A program made the position numbers and the translations under genes. DNA of 64,000 bases, from positions 62,001-126,000 of the forward strand of contig NZ_PNFB01000007.1 in the NCBI RefSeq assembly GCF_003347015.1. The letters are read 5' to 3'. Shown here piece by piece: positions 7,912-15,929 of the stretch. The stretch comes from Brachybacterium sp. YJGR34. Its GTDB lineage: Bacteria; Actinomycetota; Actinomycetes; Actinomycetales; Dermabacteraceae. The notes under the pieces were generated by a model. The model searched no databases. It was not told where the DNA came from and saw nothing but the letters and a program-made list of their open reading frames with translations. Each line of letters begins with the position of its first letter. The first letter of the stretch is position 1.

Positions 7912-8991
7912 TCAGCGGTGGGCGCGCGCGTACTGCGGGGGGATGTACGCGCCGTCGTGGCGCAGGGCGCGAGCGGCGTGCAGCGGGAAGTTCGGATCCC
8001 GCAGCAGCTCGCGGCCGATCAGCACGACGTCCGCGAGTTCCGTGGCCAGGATCTGCTCGGCCTGGAAGGGCTCCGAGATCATGCCGACGGCGGCGGTGGG
8101 CAGGCCGCTCGCGGCACGCACCGCGGTGGCCAGGGGGACCTGGTAGCCGGGGCCGACGGGGATCGGCGCCGGGGTGATGTTCCCGCCGCTGGAGATGTCC
8201 AGCAGGTCGACCCCGTGCTCCTTCAGCAGGGCGCCCACCGCGCCGACCTCCTCGACGCTCAGCCCGTCCTCGACCCAGTCGGTGCCCGAGAGGCGGACCA
8301 GCACCGGCATCGCCTCGCCCACCCGGGCCCGCACCGCATCGACGACGCGCAGCAGGAGGCGGGAGCGGTTCTCGAGCGATCCGCCGTGCTCGTCCTCGCG
8401 CCGGTTCGACAGCGGGGAGAGGAACTCGTGCAGCAGGTAGCCGTGGGCGGCATGGATCTCGACCAGGTCGAACCCGGCCTCGGCCGCGCGCCCGGCCGCG
8501 TCGGCGAAGGCGGTGACGACCTCCTCGATGCCCTGCGCGTCCAGGGCGCGGGGCGTCTCCAGCCCGGGGAACGCGATCGCCGAGGGGGCGACGGTCTCCC
8601 AGCCGCCCTCCTGTGCGCTCAGGCTGCCCTCGCCCCCGGTGCCCCATTCGGGATGGGTCGAGGCCTTGCGGCCCGCGTGGGCGAGCTGGATGCCGATCGC
8701 CGCCCCCTGGCTGTGGACCAGCTCGACGATCGGGGTGAGGGCCTCGCGCTGCTCGTCGTTCCACAGGCCCAGGTCCTGCGGGGCGATCCGCCCCTCGGGG
8801 ACCACGCCGGTGGCCTCGACGATGACCGCGCCGGCTCCGCCCCGGGCGAGCGCGCCGTAGTGCATGAGGTGCCAGTCGGTGGCCCGGCCGTCACGCTCGT
8901 GGACGGAGTACTGGCACATCGGGGGGACCCAGATCCGATTGCGGACCTCGAGGTCGCGCAGCGTGAGGGGATCGAAGAGGGCATGGGTCAT
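7912..8991 (-). CDS. Old Yellow Enzyme-family NADH:flavin oxidoreductase (YqjM-type)
   Basis: FMN-dependent ene-reductase of 359 residues, a TIM barrel. PPMCQYSVHERDGRATDW carries Cys26, the redox-tuning cysteine that marks the thermophilic-like (YqjM) class. The substrate-binding pair is H180/H183 in EIHAAHGYLLHEFLSP, and QLAHAGRKAS contacts flavin. It should reduce alpha,beta-unsaturated carbonyls or nitro compounds with NAD(P)H, often in detoxification. The chosen ATG has AAGGACC about 9 bases upstream. It is divergent from a LysR gene, which probably regulates it. Confidence 0.92.
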   Translation of the reverse strand: MTHALFDPLTLRDLEVRNRIWVPPMCQYSVHERDGRATDWHLMHYGALARGGAGAVIVEATGVVPEGRIAPQDLGLWNDEQREALTPIVELVHSQGAAIGIQLAHAGRKASTHPEWGTGGEGSLSAQEGGWETVAPSAIAFPGLETPRALDAQGIEEVVTAFADAAGRAAEAGFDLVEIHAAHGYLLHEFLSPLSNRREDEHGGSLENRSRLLLRVVDAVRARVGEAMPVLVRLSGTDWVEDGLSVEEVGAVGALLKEHGVDLLDISSGGNITPAPIPVGPGYQVPLATAVRAASGLPTAAVGMISEPFQAEQILATELADVVLIGRELLRDPNFPLHAARALRHDGAYIPPQYARAHR

Positions 8992-9083
8992 ATCAGGGGT
9001 CCTTGGTCTCGAAGGGACGGAGGGCCCCGGGAGCGGGGCCGCTCCGGTGTCGACGCGCGCCAATCTACGACGGTCGCCATCGC

Positions 9084-9128
9084 GTCACCAATAGCAAGTC
9101 CGATAGCACGTATAGGGTCACCGATGGC
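9084..9128. promoter_or_regulatory. 33-bp-spaced direct repeats between OYE and LysR genes
   Basis: GTCACCAATAGC (9084-9095) and GTCACCGATGGC (9117-9128) match at 10 of 12 positions and are offset by 33 bases, about three helical turns. A further GATAGC lies at 9102-9107. LysR tetramers bind two sites on one DNA face, so this is a plausible binding region; a clean T-N11-A box is not obvious. Confidence 0.35.
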
Positions 9129-9148
9129 GGGAGGAGTAGGATCCCGGG

Positions 9149-10135
9149 ATGACCGAGCTCCTCCGCCCTGCCCTGGCCAGTCCCGAGGATCCCGCGCCGC
9201 GTGCCGGTGCGGGCACGGCCGATCTGAACCTGCTGCGCACCTTCCTCGCCGTCCATCGGGCGGGATCCTTCACCGCGGCCGCGCCCGCTCTCGGCCTCTC
9301 CCAGCCCACCGTCACCACCCAGATCCGTGCGCTCGAGAAGCACACCGGCCACCAGCTGTTCGAACGGCGCCCCCGAGGAGTGGTCCCCACCGCGTACGCC
9401 CAGGGCCTCGCCGCCCGGGTCGCCGGGGCGCTGGACACCCTGGCCGCGATCGACGACGGCGCCTGCGCCGCGGGCGGACGGGCCGCACCGGTGCGGCTGG
9501 CCGGCCCCTCCGAGCTGCTCTGCACCCGGCTGCTGCCGGCGATCGCCCCTCTGGTGGCCGAAGGGGTGCAGGTGCGTCTGACCCAGGGGGCCACGGACGA
9601 CCTCCTCGAGGAGCTGCGCGAGGGGCGGCACGATCTGGTCATCACCACGCGCCGTCCGCGGGGACGGGCGCTCGAGGTGTTCTCGCTGGCCGATGAGGAG
9701 CATCTCCTGGTCGCCGCCCCCACCTGGGCGAAGCGCCTCCCCCCGGAGCAGGACCGGCTCTGCGAGGCTCTCCGGGAGGTCCCGCTGGTCGGCTGCACCG
9801 AGGACATGCCGATCGTGCGCCGCTACTGGCGCACGGTCTTCGGGCGTCAGCAGCCGCCGATCGGTCCCGCCCTGACCGTGCCCAGTCTGCACGACGTCAC
9901 CGCGGCCGTCGTCCGCGGTGCGGGCTACAGCGTGCTGCCGCGGACACTGTGCGCGGAGCACCTGGCCACGGGCCGACTGGTCCCGCTCGACGACCCCTGC
10001 GACGGTCCGCTGAACACCCTGTTCCTGGTCCGGCGGCCCGGCGCGGTGACCGCGGCGGACGTCCTCCGGGTGCGCGACGCCCTGCGCGCCGACGCGGCCT
10101 GCTGGGACGAGCCGCGCTCCTCGACCGTGCGGTGA
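9149..10135 (+). CDS. LysR-family transcriptional regulator
   Basis: 328-residue regulator. The N-terminal winged HTH is at about residues 26-85 (LNLLRTFLAVHRAGSFT, then ALGLSQPTVTTQIRALE and LFERRPRGVVPT). The remaining about 210 residues form a periplasmic-binding-protein-like effector domain. A GGAGTAGGA ribosome site precedes the ATG. It is divergent from the Old Yellow Enzyme gene, its most likely target. It also lies upstream of, and in the same direction as, the ectoine-type catabolic operon, so control of that operon cannot be excluded, though known ectoine regulators (EnuR, DoeX) belong to other families. Confidence 0.9.
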   Translation: MTELLRPALASPEDPAPRAGAGTADLNLLRTFLAVHRAGSFTAAAPALGLSQPTVTTQIRALEKHTGHQLFERRPRGVVPTAYAQGLAARVAGALDTLAAIDDGACAAGGRAAPVRLAGPSELLCTRLLPAIAPLVAEGVQVRLTQGATDDLLEELREGRHDLVITTRRPRGRALEVFSLADEEHLLVAAPTWAKRLPPEQDRLCEALREVPLVGCTEDMPIVRRYWRTVFGRQQPPIGPALTVPSLHDVTAAVVRGAGYSVLPRTLCAEHLATGRLVPLDDPCDGPLNTLFLVRRPGAVTAADVLRVRDALRADAACWDEPRSSTVR

Positions 10136-10346
10136 GCGGCGCGGCCGCCTCGGCCGGCTCCGATATCGGCCCATGACCTGGGACGCGAGGTCACGCGGAG
10201 AACTCGCCCCGGCGGGAGTCTTGACGGGGTGACCTGCGCCGGGTGAAGGTCGAGCCAGCGGGTCCCGAGCGCCGGACCGGGCGGCCTTCGGCGCGGGAGC
10301 CGGCTGGGACGGACCGGGTCGCCCTCGCAGCGAAGTGAGGCCGCAC

Positions 10347-11606
10347 ATGGACACCACAGTCTTCGAGCAGCACGAGTCCACGATCCGCGGCTACAGCCGT
10401 GCCTACCCCACGGTGTTCGCCTCCGCGTCCGGGGCCCGACAGGTCGACGAGGAGGGACGCAGCTATCTCGACTTCTTCGCCGGGGCCGGGGTGCTGAACT
10501 TCGGGCACAACGACCCGGTGATGAAGCGCGCGGTGATCGACTACCTCGAGGCCGACGGGGTGGTGCACAGCCTGGACACCTACACCACGGCCAAGCGGGC
10601 CTTCATCCAGCGCTTCCACGAGGTGGTGCTCGCCCCGCGCGGCATGGACCATCGGATGCAGTTCATGGGTCCCACCGGGTCCAACGCCGTCGAGGCCGCG
10701 CTGAAGCTGGCCCGGGCCGCGACCGGGCGGCGCGAGGTGGTCGCCTTCAGCCACGGCTTCCACGGGATGACCCTGGGGTCGCTGGCCGCGACCGGCAACG
10801 AGGCCTTCCGCCGCTGGTCCGGGGTGCCGCTCGAGAACGTGGTGCGCCTGCCCTTCGAGACCGCTCCCGGAGGCCGCACCGCTCTCGCCGACTATCGCAG
10901 CGCCCTGCTCGACCCCTCCAGCGGGCAGACCCCGACGGCTGCCTTCCTGGTGGAGACGATCCAGGCGGAGGGAGGGGTCAACGTGGCGAGCGCCTCATGG
11001 CTGCACGAGCTGCAGGACCTCGCCCGCGAGGTCGGCGCGCTGTTCATCATCGACGACATCCAGGCCGGCGTGGGCCGCACCGGGCACTACTTCTCCTTCG
11101 ACGGGATGGACCTCGATCCGGACATCGTGACCCTCGCGAAGGGGCTCGGCGGCTTCGGCACCCCGATCGCCATGAACCTCAACAAGCCCGAGATCGACGA
11201 CCACTGGTCCCCGGGCGCCCACACCGGCACCTTCCGCGGCCAGGGCATCAGCTTCGTCGCCGGTGCCGCGGCTCTCGATCACTTCACCGACGAGACCTTC
11301 CTCGCCGGGGTGCTGGCCAAGGGCGAGATCATGCGCGAGCGCCTCGAGCAGCTGGCCGCCGCGCACCGTGAGCGCGGATGGACGGTGCGGGGGCGCGGCA
11401 TGATGCAGGCCCTGGACACCGGTGACGGCGCCTTCGCGGCGCGCGTGCAGCGAACCGCCTTCGAGTCCGGCCTGCTGATCGGTCCCTGCGGCAGCGGGGG
11501 ACGGGTGCTCAAGCTGATCCCGCCGCTGACGATCTCCGAGGCCGATCTCGCCGAGGGCCTGGACCTGCTGGACGGCGCGCTCGCCGCGGCGCTGGAGGTG
11601 GACTGA
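10347..11606 (+). CDS. doeD: EctB/DoeD-like diaminobutyrate--2-oxoglutarate transaminase
   Basis: Class III PLP aminotransferase of 419 residues interconverting L-2,4-diaminobutyrate and aspartate semialdehyde with glutamate/2-oxoglutarate. N-terminal FEQHESTIRGYSRAYPTVF and LDFFAGAGVLNFGHN, plus MGPTGSNAVEAALKLAR, are distinctive of the EctB/DoeD group. D236 (DDIQAGVGRTG) and the Schiff-base Lys265 (TLAKGLGG) complete the PLP site. The start is the ATG with GAAGTGAGG 6 bases upstream. No ectA or ectC adjoins it. An M24 hydrolase and a semialdehyde dehydrogenase follow in one operon, which points to catabolism (DoeD) rather than synthesis. Other diamine transaminase roles remain possible. Confidence 0.8.
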   Translation: MDTTVFEQHESTIRGYSRAYPTVFASASGARQVDEEGRSYLDFFAGAGVLNFGHNDPVMKRAVIDYLEADGVVHSLDTYTTAKRAFIQRFHEVVLAPRGMDHRMQFMGPTGSNAVEAALKLARAATGRREVVAFSHGFHGMTLGSLAATGNEAFRRWSGVPLENVVRLPFETAPGGRTALADYRSALLDPSSGQTPTAAFLVETIQAEGGVNVASASWLHELQDLAREVGALFIIDDIQAGVGRTGHYFSFDGMDLDPDIVTLAKGLGGFGTPIAMNLNKPEIDDHWSPGAHTGTFRGQGISFVAGAAALDHFTDETFLAGVLAKGEIMRERLEQLAAAHRERGWTVRGRGMMQALDTGDGAFAARVQRTAFESGLLIGPCGSGGRVLKLIPPLTISEADLAEGLDLLDGALAAALEVD

Positions 11607-12835
11607 TGCGCCGCCGGACGGACATGACGTTCCCGCCGGAGGAGTACGCGCGGCGCCTGCGGGAGCTGCGGACGCGGATGGCGCACCGTGATCTCGACGC
11701 GGTGATCATCACCGATCCCGAGAACCTCATGTACCTCACCGACTACCAGACCACGGGTTACTCCTTCTTCCAGGCGCTGATCGTCCCGCTGGAGACGGAA
11801 CCGCTGATGCTGACCCGTGCGATGGAGGAGTCCAACGTCATCGAGCGCACCTGGCTCGAGCACTCGCGGGCCTATCCGGACACCGGCGACGCGATCCTCG
11901 ATCTGGTCAAGGCGCTGCGTGACCATCGCCTGGGCGATGCGCGGGTGGGCTACGAGCGCAACAGCTACTACTTCCCCGCCTACCAGCAGGACCGCTTCCA
12001 CGACGCCTTCGGCGAGGGGCTCGTGGACTGCTTCGGCATCGTCGAGGAGGGGCGGCTGCGGAAGTCGGACGCGGAGATCGCCGTGATGCGCCGTGCCGCC
12101 GCGGCCGCGCAGGCGGGGATGATCGCCGGGCTCGAGGCGGCCATGCCGGGGGTGAGCGAGAACGAGGTGGCCGCGGAGGTCTCCGCGGCCATGTTCCGCG
12201 CCGGCGGCGAGTTCCCCGCGGTGATGCCGTACATCGCCTCCGGACCCCGCACGATGATCGGCCACGCCACCTGGGAGGGGCGCGTCATCGAGCCCGGGGA
12301 CCACGTCTTCCTCGAGGTGGGCGGGTGCTACCGGCGCTATCACGCGGCGCTCATGCGCACCGTCCTGAACACCCCGATGACGGACTCGATGCACCAGGCC
12401 CAGGAGACGATGCGCCGTGCGCTGTCCGAGCTGCGCGCCGTCATGGCACCGGGGATGAGCGTCGGGGCGGTGGACGCCCTGGTGCGGGAGATCATCGAGG
12501 ACAACACCCTCGGGGCGCGCCTGGTCACCCGCGCGGGCTACTCGCTCGGGATCGCCTTCCCGCCCAGCTGGGACGAGGGCTACATCCTCTCCCTGCTCGC
12601 CGACGACCCCACCCCGCTGGCCGAGGGGATGGTCTTCCACGTCATCCCCTGGATGTGGGGCGTGGACGGGGAGCGGACCGTGGGCATCTCCGACACCCTC
12701 CACGTCACCGAGGACGGCTGCGAGTCGCTGTTCACCCTGGCCGAGGAGTTCACCGTCCATGCGCCGTCGGCGTCCGGAGCGCCCTCGGTGCTGGGCGTCC
12801 CCCACGGCGCCCGGCCCAGCACGCAGCCCGGCTGA
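11606..12835 (+). CDS. M24-family creatinase-fold hydrolase, DoeA/EutD (ectoine hydrolase)-like
   Basis: 409 residues: N-terminal creatinase-like domain (about 10-150) and a pita-bread M24 domain (about 155-385). All five metal ligands of M24 aminopeptidases are replaced: the Asp pair by E237 and A248 (FLEVGGCYRRYHAALMRT), His by Y312 (GYSLGIAFPP), and the Glu pair by P348 (FHVIPWMW) and S362 (VGISDTL). H220 (IGHATW), at the creatinase catalytic-His position, is kept. This metal-free pattern and the GCYRRYH and GYS-IG-PP motifs match my recollection of ectoine hydrolases, which open ectoine to N-acetyl-diaminobutyrate. GGAGGTGG lies 7 bases before the ATG, which shares its A with the transaminase stop. 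Creatinase-type activity on another guanidino or cyclic compound is the alternative. Confidence 0.7.
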   Translation: MRRRTDMTFPPEEYARRLRELRTRMAHRDLDAVIITDPENLMYLTDYQTTGYSFFQALIVPLETEPLMLTRAMEESNVIERTWLEHSRAYPDTGDAILDLVKALRDHRLGDARVGYERNSYYFPAYQQDRFHDAFGEGLVDCFGIVEEGRLRKSDAEIAVMRRAAAAAQAGMIAGLEAAMPGVSENEVAAEVSAAMFRAGGEFPAVMPYIASGPRTMIGHATWEGRVIEPGDHVFLEVGGCYRRYHAALMRTVLNTPMTDSMHQAQETMRRALSELRAVMAPGMSVGAVDALVREIIEDNTLGARLVTRAGYSLGIAFPPSWDEGYILSLLADDPTPLAEGMVFHVIPWMWGVDGERTVGISDTLHVTEDGCESLFTLAEEFTVHAPSASGAPSVLGVPHGARPSTQPG

Positions 12836-12854
12836 GCCACGAGAGGAGAGAGTC

Positions 12855-14231
12855 ATGAGCATCCTGAGAGCCACCGACCCCACCACCGAGCAGGTGGTCC
12901 GTGAGGTCCCCGCCGCCACGGCGGAGCAGATCGATGCGGCGCTCGCCCGCGCGGACGCCGCCTACGCGTCGTGGCGCAGCACGAGCTTCGCCCACCGCGC
13001 CGAGGTGCTGCGCGCCGTCGCCGCGCATCTGCGCGAGCACGTCGAGGAGCTCGCCCCGGTGATGACCGAGGAGATGGGCAAGCCCCTCACGGAGGCGCGC
13101 GGGGAGGTGAACAAGTCCGCCTGGGCCGCCGAGCACTATGCCGAGCACGCCGAGGCGTACCTGGCCGCCGAGCACCTCCCGTCGGACGCGACCTCGTCCT
13201 ACGTCCAGTACCTGCCGCTCGGCCCGGTGCTGGGGATCCTGCCGTGGAACGCCCCGTTCTGGATCGCCTTCCGCTTCTGCGCGCCGGCCCTGATGGCCGG
13301 GAACACCTGCGTCATGAAGCACGATCCGCACGTGCCCGGCTGCGCGACCGCCCTCGAGGAGGCGTTCCGGGCCGCGGGCGCCCCCGAGGGGATCTTCCAG
13401 GCCGTGCACGCCGCCACCGAGGACGTCGAGGGGATGATCCGCGATGCGAGGATCCGCGCGGTCTCCTTCACGGGCTCGGACCGCGCCGGCGCGGCCGTCG
13501 CCGCCGTCGCGGGCTCCGAGGTGAAGCCCACCGTGCTGGAGCTGGGCGGCTCCGATCCCTGCCTGGTCCTCGCCGATGCGGACCTGCGCCGGGCGGCGGA
13601 GGTCACGGCCCTCTCGCGGATCATCAACGCCGGCCAGTCCTGCATCGCCGCCAAACGGGTGATCGTCGAGCGCTCCGTGCACGACGAGTTCGTCGCGCTG
13701 CTGCGCGCGCAGCTGGAGGCGCTGGTGGTCGGCGATCCCCGCCAGGAGTCCACCCAGATCGGGCCGATCGCGCGCGCCGAGCTGCGGGAGAACCTGCACC
13801 GACAGGTCGTGGAGTCGGTGGCGGCCGGGGCGACCTGCGAGCTCGGCGGACAGCTGCCGGAGGGACCCGGATACTTCTACCCGGTCACGCTCCTCACCGG
13901 GGTCGAGCCCGGCATGAGCGTCTGCGTCGAGGAGACCTTCGGGCCCGTCGCCGTGGTGATGGCCGCCGACGATGCCGAGCACGCCCTCGCCCTGGCCAAC
14001 GACACCGTCTACGGGCTCGGGGCGAGCGTGTGGACCTCCGCCGAGCGGGGGGAGCAGCTCGCCCCGCGGATCGAGTCCGGTCAGGTCGCGGTCAACGGGA
14101 TCGTCAAGTCCGATCCCCGCCTGCCCTCCGGCGGGATCAATCGCTCCGGCTACGGCCGGGAGCTGGGGCCGCACGGCATCCGCGAGTTCGTCAACGCCCA
14201 GCAGGTGTGGGTGGGGCCCGCGACGGGCTGA
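12855..14231 (+). CDS. NAD(P)-dependent semialdehyde dehydrogenase, DoeC-like (SSADH family)
   Basis: 458-residue aldehyde dehydrogenase oxidising a short semialdehyde to the acid. Catalytic residues are visible: N132 (LPWNAPFW), general base E229 (LELGGSDP) and nucleophile C263 (NAGQSCIAAKR), with EETFGPVAVV near the C-terminus. The family includes succinate- and aspartate-semialdehyde dehydrogenases. Behind an EctB-type transaminase the expected substrate is aspartate semialdehyde, giving aspartate, the DoeC step of ectoine breakdown. GAGAGGAGAG precedes the ATG, 19 bases after the hydrolase stop, so it is the third operon gene. A 12-bp hairpin follows. Confidence 0.85.
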   Translation: MSILRATDPTTEQVVREVPAATAEQIDAALARADAAYASWRSTSFAHRAEVLRAVAAHLREHVEELAPVMTEEMGKPLTEARGEVNKSAWAAEHYAEHAEAYLAAEHLPSDATSSYVQYLPLGPVLGILPWNAPFWIAFRFCAPALMAGNTCVMKHDPHVPGCATALEEAFRAAGAPEGIFQAVHAATEDVEGMIRDARIRAVSFTGSDRAGAAVAAVAGSEVKPTVLELGGSDPCLVLADADLRRAAEVTALSRIINAGQSCIAAKRVIVERSVHDEFVALLRAQLEALVVGDPRQESTQIGPIARAELRENLHRQVVESVAAGATCELGGQLPEGPGYFYPVTLLTGVEPGMSVCVEETFGPVAVVMAADDAEHALALANDTVYGLGASVWTSAERGEQLAPRIESGQVAVNGIVKSDPRLPSGGINRSGYGRELGPHGIREFVNAQQVWVGPATG

Positions 14232-14281
14232 GTGAGTGGTGTGTCCTCGCGGTGTGTGACATCGCCGGTGAGGGGACACAG

Positions 14282-14323
14282 CGAGAGGCCCCTACCGGGA
14301 ACACGTCCGGCAGGGGCCTCTCG
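14282..14323. terminator. perfect 12-bp hairpin terminator
   Basis: CGAGAGGCCCCT (14282-14293) pairs with AGGGGCCTCTCG (14312-14323); ACCGG/CCGG bases in the loop can extend it. No U-tract follows, which is usual at this G+C. It lies between the dehydrogenase end and the 3' end of the convergent tRNA gene, so it may serve both. Confidence 0.7.
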
Positions 14324-14370
14324 GTCTATCAGTGCAGGTCACCGGTGTGATCCGGTGGCCTGCGTCTCGG

Positions 14371-14444
14371 TCGGGCTGACAGGATTTGAACCTGCGACCC
14401 CCTGACCCCCAGTCAGGTGCGCTACCAAGCTGCGCCACAGCCCG
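14371..14444 (-). tRNA. tRNA-Pro (anticodon GGG)
   Basis: The minus strand folds as a complete cloverleaf: acceptor stem CGGGCTG/CAGCCCG with discriminator A, D-loop AGCTTGGTAGC, anticodon stem CCTGA/TCAGG with loop CTGGGGG (anticodon GGG, reading CCC/CCU), and T-arm with GGTTCAAATCC. The CCA end is not encoded. About 74 bases. Confidence 0.95.
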
Positions 14445-14640
14445 AGACCCTCCCGCTGAGGAGGACCGAGAAGAACTGTACCCCGAGCAGTGCCCCGGGA
14501 GCGAATCGACAGGCGCGTGACCTGCGGCACTCGGACCGGGAGCTCCGTGCGGGAGCGGCTCGGCGGGGGCCCGGGTGCGAACAGGGGCCGCGCTCGCCGG
14601 GGTCCCGCGGGTCGGTGCAGCCCGGACCCCGGGGCGCCGA

Positions 14641-14646
14641 TACGCT
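14641..14646 (+). promoter_or_regulatory. leaderless-type -10 (TACGCT)
   Basis: TACGCT, 6 bases, ATG 14653; no Shine-Dalgarno. It drives the DUF881-Sbp-DUF881 cluster. Confidence 0.55.
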
Positions 14647-14652
14647 GGCGGC

Positions 14653-15600
14653 ATGCGCGAGAGCGAACCGAAGCATCCGACGCCGCACGGCGAGACGCCG
14701 TACTCGCCGACGTCGCTGCTGCGCGCGCTGACCGCCAACCCCTACGACGTTGACCCCCTGCGCAAGGACGAGCATCCGGCGGGGGAGGCCGCTCCGCCGG
14801 ACAACCGGATCACCCGCAGCATCACACTGCTGATCGCGGTGGTCCTCGGCTTCGCGGTCGCCGTGGCGGTGATCGATCTGCGCCGCGAGGCCGCCGCCGA
14901 GGACAGTCCGCGCGCCCTGCTCGAGCAGGAGGTGCTCCAGACCCGCGAGGAGGCGGACGAGCTCGAGGCCCGGCAGGAGGACCTCGAGGGCCAGGTCGCC
15001 GAGGCGCAGGGTGCGGTGCTCGAGGGCAGCGACACCGAGGCCTCGGAGCGGCTCGGCGACTTCGAGGCCGCCGGGGCCGCGGTCGCGCTGACCGGGCCGG
15101 GCACGGTGCTGGTCCTCGACGACTCCGCGCCGCTGCCGGCGAGCCCGGGCGTCGAGGAGGGCACCGTGAACCGGGTGACCGACGGTGACCTGCAGATCGC
15201 CGTCAACGGCCTCTGGGCCGCCGGCGCCGAGGCGATCGCGGTCAACGGTCAGCGTCTGAGCAGCACCAGCGCGATCCGCACCGCCGGCTCCGCCGTGCTG
15301 GTGGACTTCCGGCCCCTCTCCCCGCCCTACCGGATCACCGCGCTCGGCGACCCCGAGCAGCTGCACGCCGCCGTCGACGACGGCGAGACCGGCGCGTACC
15401 TCGAGGAGATCTCGACGCGCTTCGGGGTCCGCACCTCCTGGGAGGACGGCGAGGAGCTCACCGTCCCGGCGCGCAGCCCCGGCTCCCTGCGCGAGGCGAC
15501 GGTGCCCGAGGACGAATCGACCGCGCCGGCGGAGGACGACCCGTCCTCCGCCGCCACCGACGCCGCCGAGCCGAGCGGCAGCGAGGAGGAGACCCCGTGA
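14653..15600 (+). CDS. DUF881 (UPF0749) membrane-anchored protein
   Basis: 315 residues: cytoplasmic N-terminus with LLRALTANPYDVDPLRKDEH, one membrane span at about 54-75, a coiled coil at about 85-125, then an extracytoplasmic DUF881 domain (TGPGTVLVLDDSAP, VNGLWAAGAEAIAVNGQR, LGDPEQL). A Ser/Glu-rich tail ends the protein. Biochemical role is unknown. The DUF881-Sbp-DUF881 trio upstream of garA is conserved in actinobacteria (Rv1823-Rv1825 region in Mycobacterium) and is thought to relate to envelope or division functions. Stop and next start overlap (GTGA). The start is set by TACGCT-N6-ATG. Confidence 0.88.
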   Translation: MRESEPKHPTPHGETPYSPTSLLRALTANPYDVDPLRKDEHPAGEAAPPDNRITRSITLLIAVVLGFAVAVAVIDLRREAAAEDSPRALLEQEVLQTREEADELEARQEDLEGQVAEAQGAVLEGSDTEASERLGDFEAAGAAVALTGPGTVLVLDDSAPLPASPGVEEGTVNRVTDGDLQIAVNGLWAAGAEAIAVNGQRLSSTSAIRTAGSAVLVDFRPLSPPYRITALGDPEQLHAAVDDGETGAYLEEISTRFGVRTSWEDGEELTVPARSPGSLREATVPEDESTAPAEDDPSSAATDAAEPSGSEEETP

Positions 15601-15929
15601 TCGCCATCATCGGATTGGTGGTGGGCATCGTGCTGGGCGTGCTCGTCCAGCCCGACGTCCCCGCCGTCCTCCAGCCCTACCTCCCCATCGCCGTGGTCGC
15701 CGCGCTCGACACCCTCGCGGGCGGCCTGCGGGCGAGCCTCGACGGCGCCTTCGACGCCCACGTGTTCATCACCTCCTTCCTGTTCAACGTCGCGATCGCC
15801 GCGTTCCTGGTGTTCCTCGGGGACCAGCTGGGGGTGGGAGCGCAGCTGTCCACCGCGGTGATCGTGGTGCTCGGCATCCGGATCTTCTCCAACGCCGCGG
15901 CGATCAGGCGCCTGCTCTTCCGCTCATGA
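15597..15929 (+). CDS. sbp: small basic protein Sbp (DUF1290)
   Basis: 110-residue membrane protein with three to four hydrophobic segments and the family features LGVLVQPDVPAVLQPYLPIA, LDTLAGGLRA and HVFITSFLFNVAIAA. It is homologous to Bacillus Sbp, encoded near ftsZ, and mycobacterial Rv1824; molecular function is unknown. It starts with GTG overlapping the upstream stop and ends overlapping the next ATG, so all three genes are translationally coupled. Confidence 0.9.
   Translation: MIAIIGLVVGIVLGVLVQPDVPAVLQPYLPIAVVAALDTLAGGLRASLDGAFDAHVFITSFLFNVAIAAFLVFLGDQLGVGAQLSTAVIVVLGIRIFSNAAAIRRLLFRS

Noticed and set aside
10201-10250. TTGACG at 10221 as a -35 for the ectoine-type operon
   Set aside because: No TANNNT-like hexamer lies 16-19 bases downstream, so a promoter could not be completed.
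14292-14738. Open frames across the tRNA-Pro locus on the minus strand
   Set aside because: They run through a perfect tRNA cloverleaf and a hairpin; no protein motif is present.
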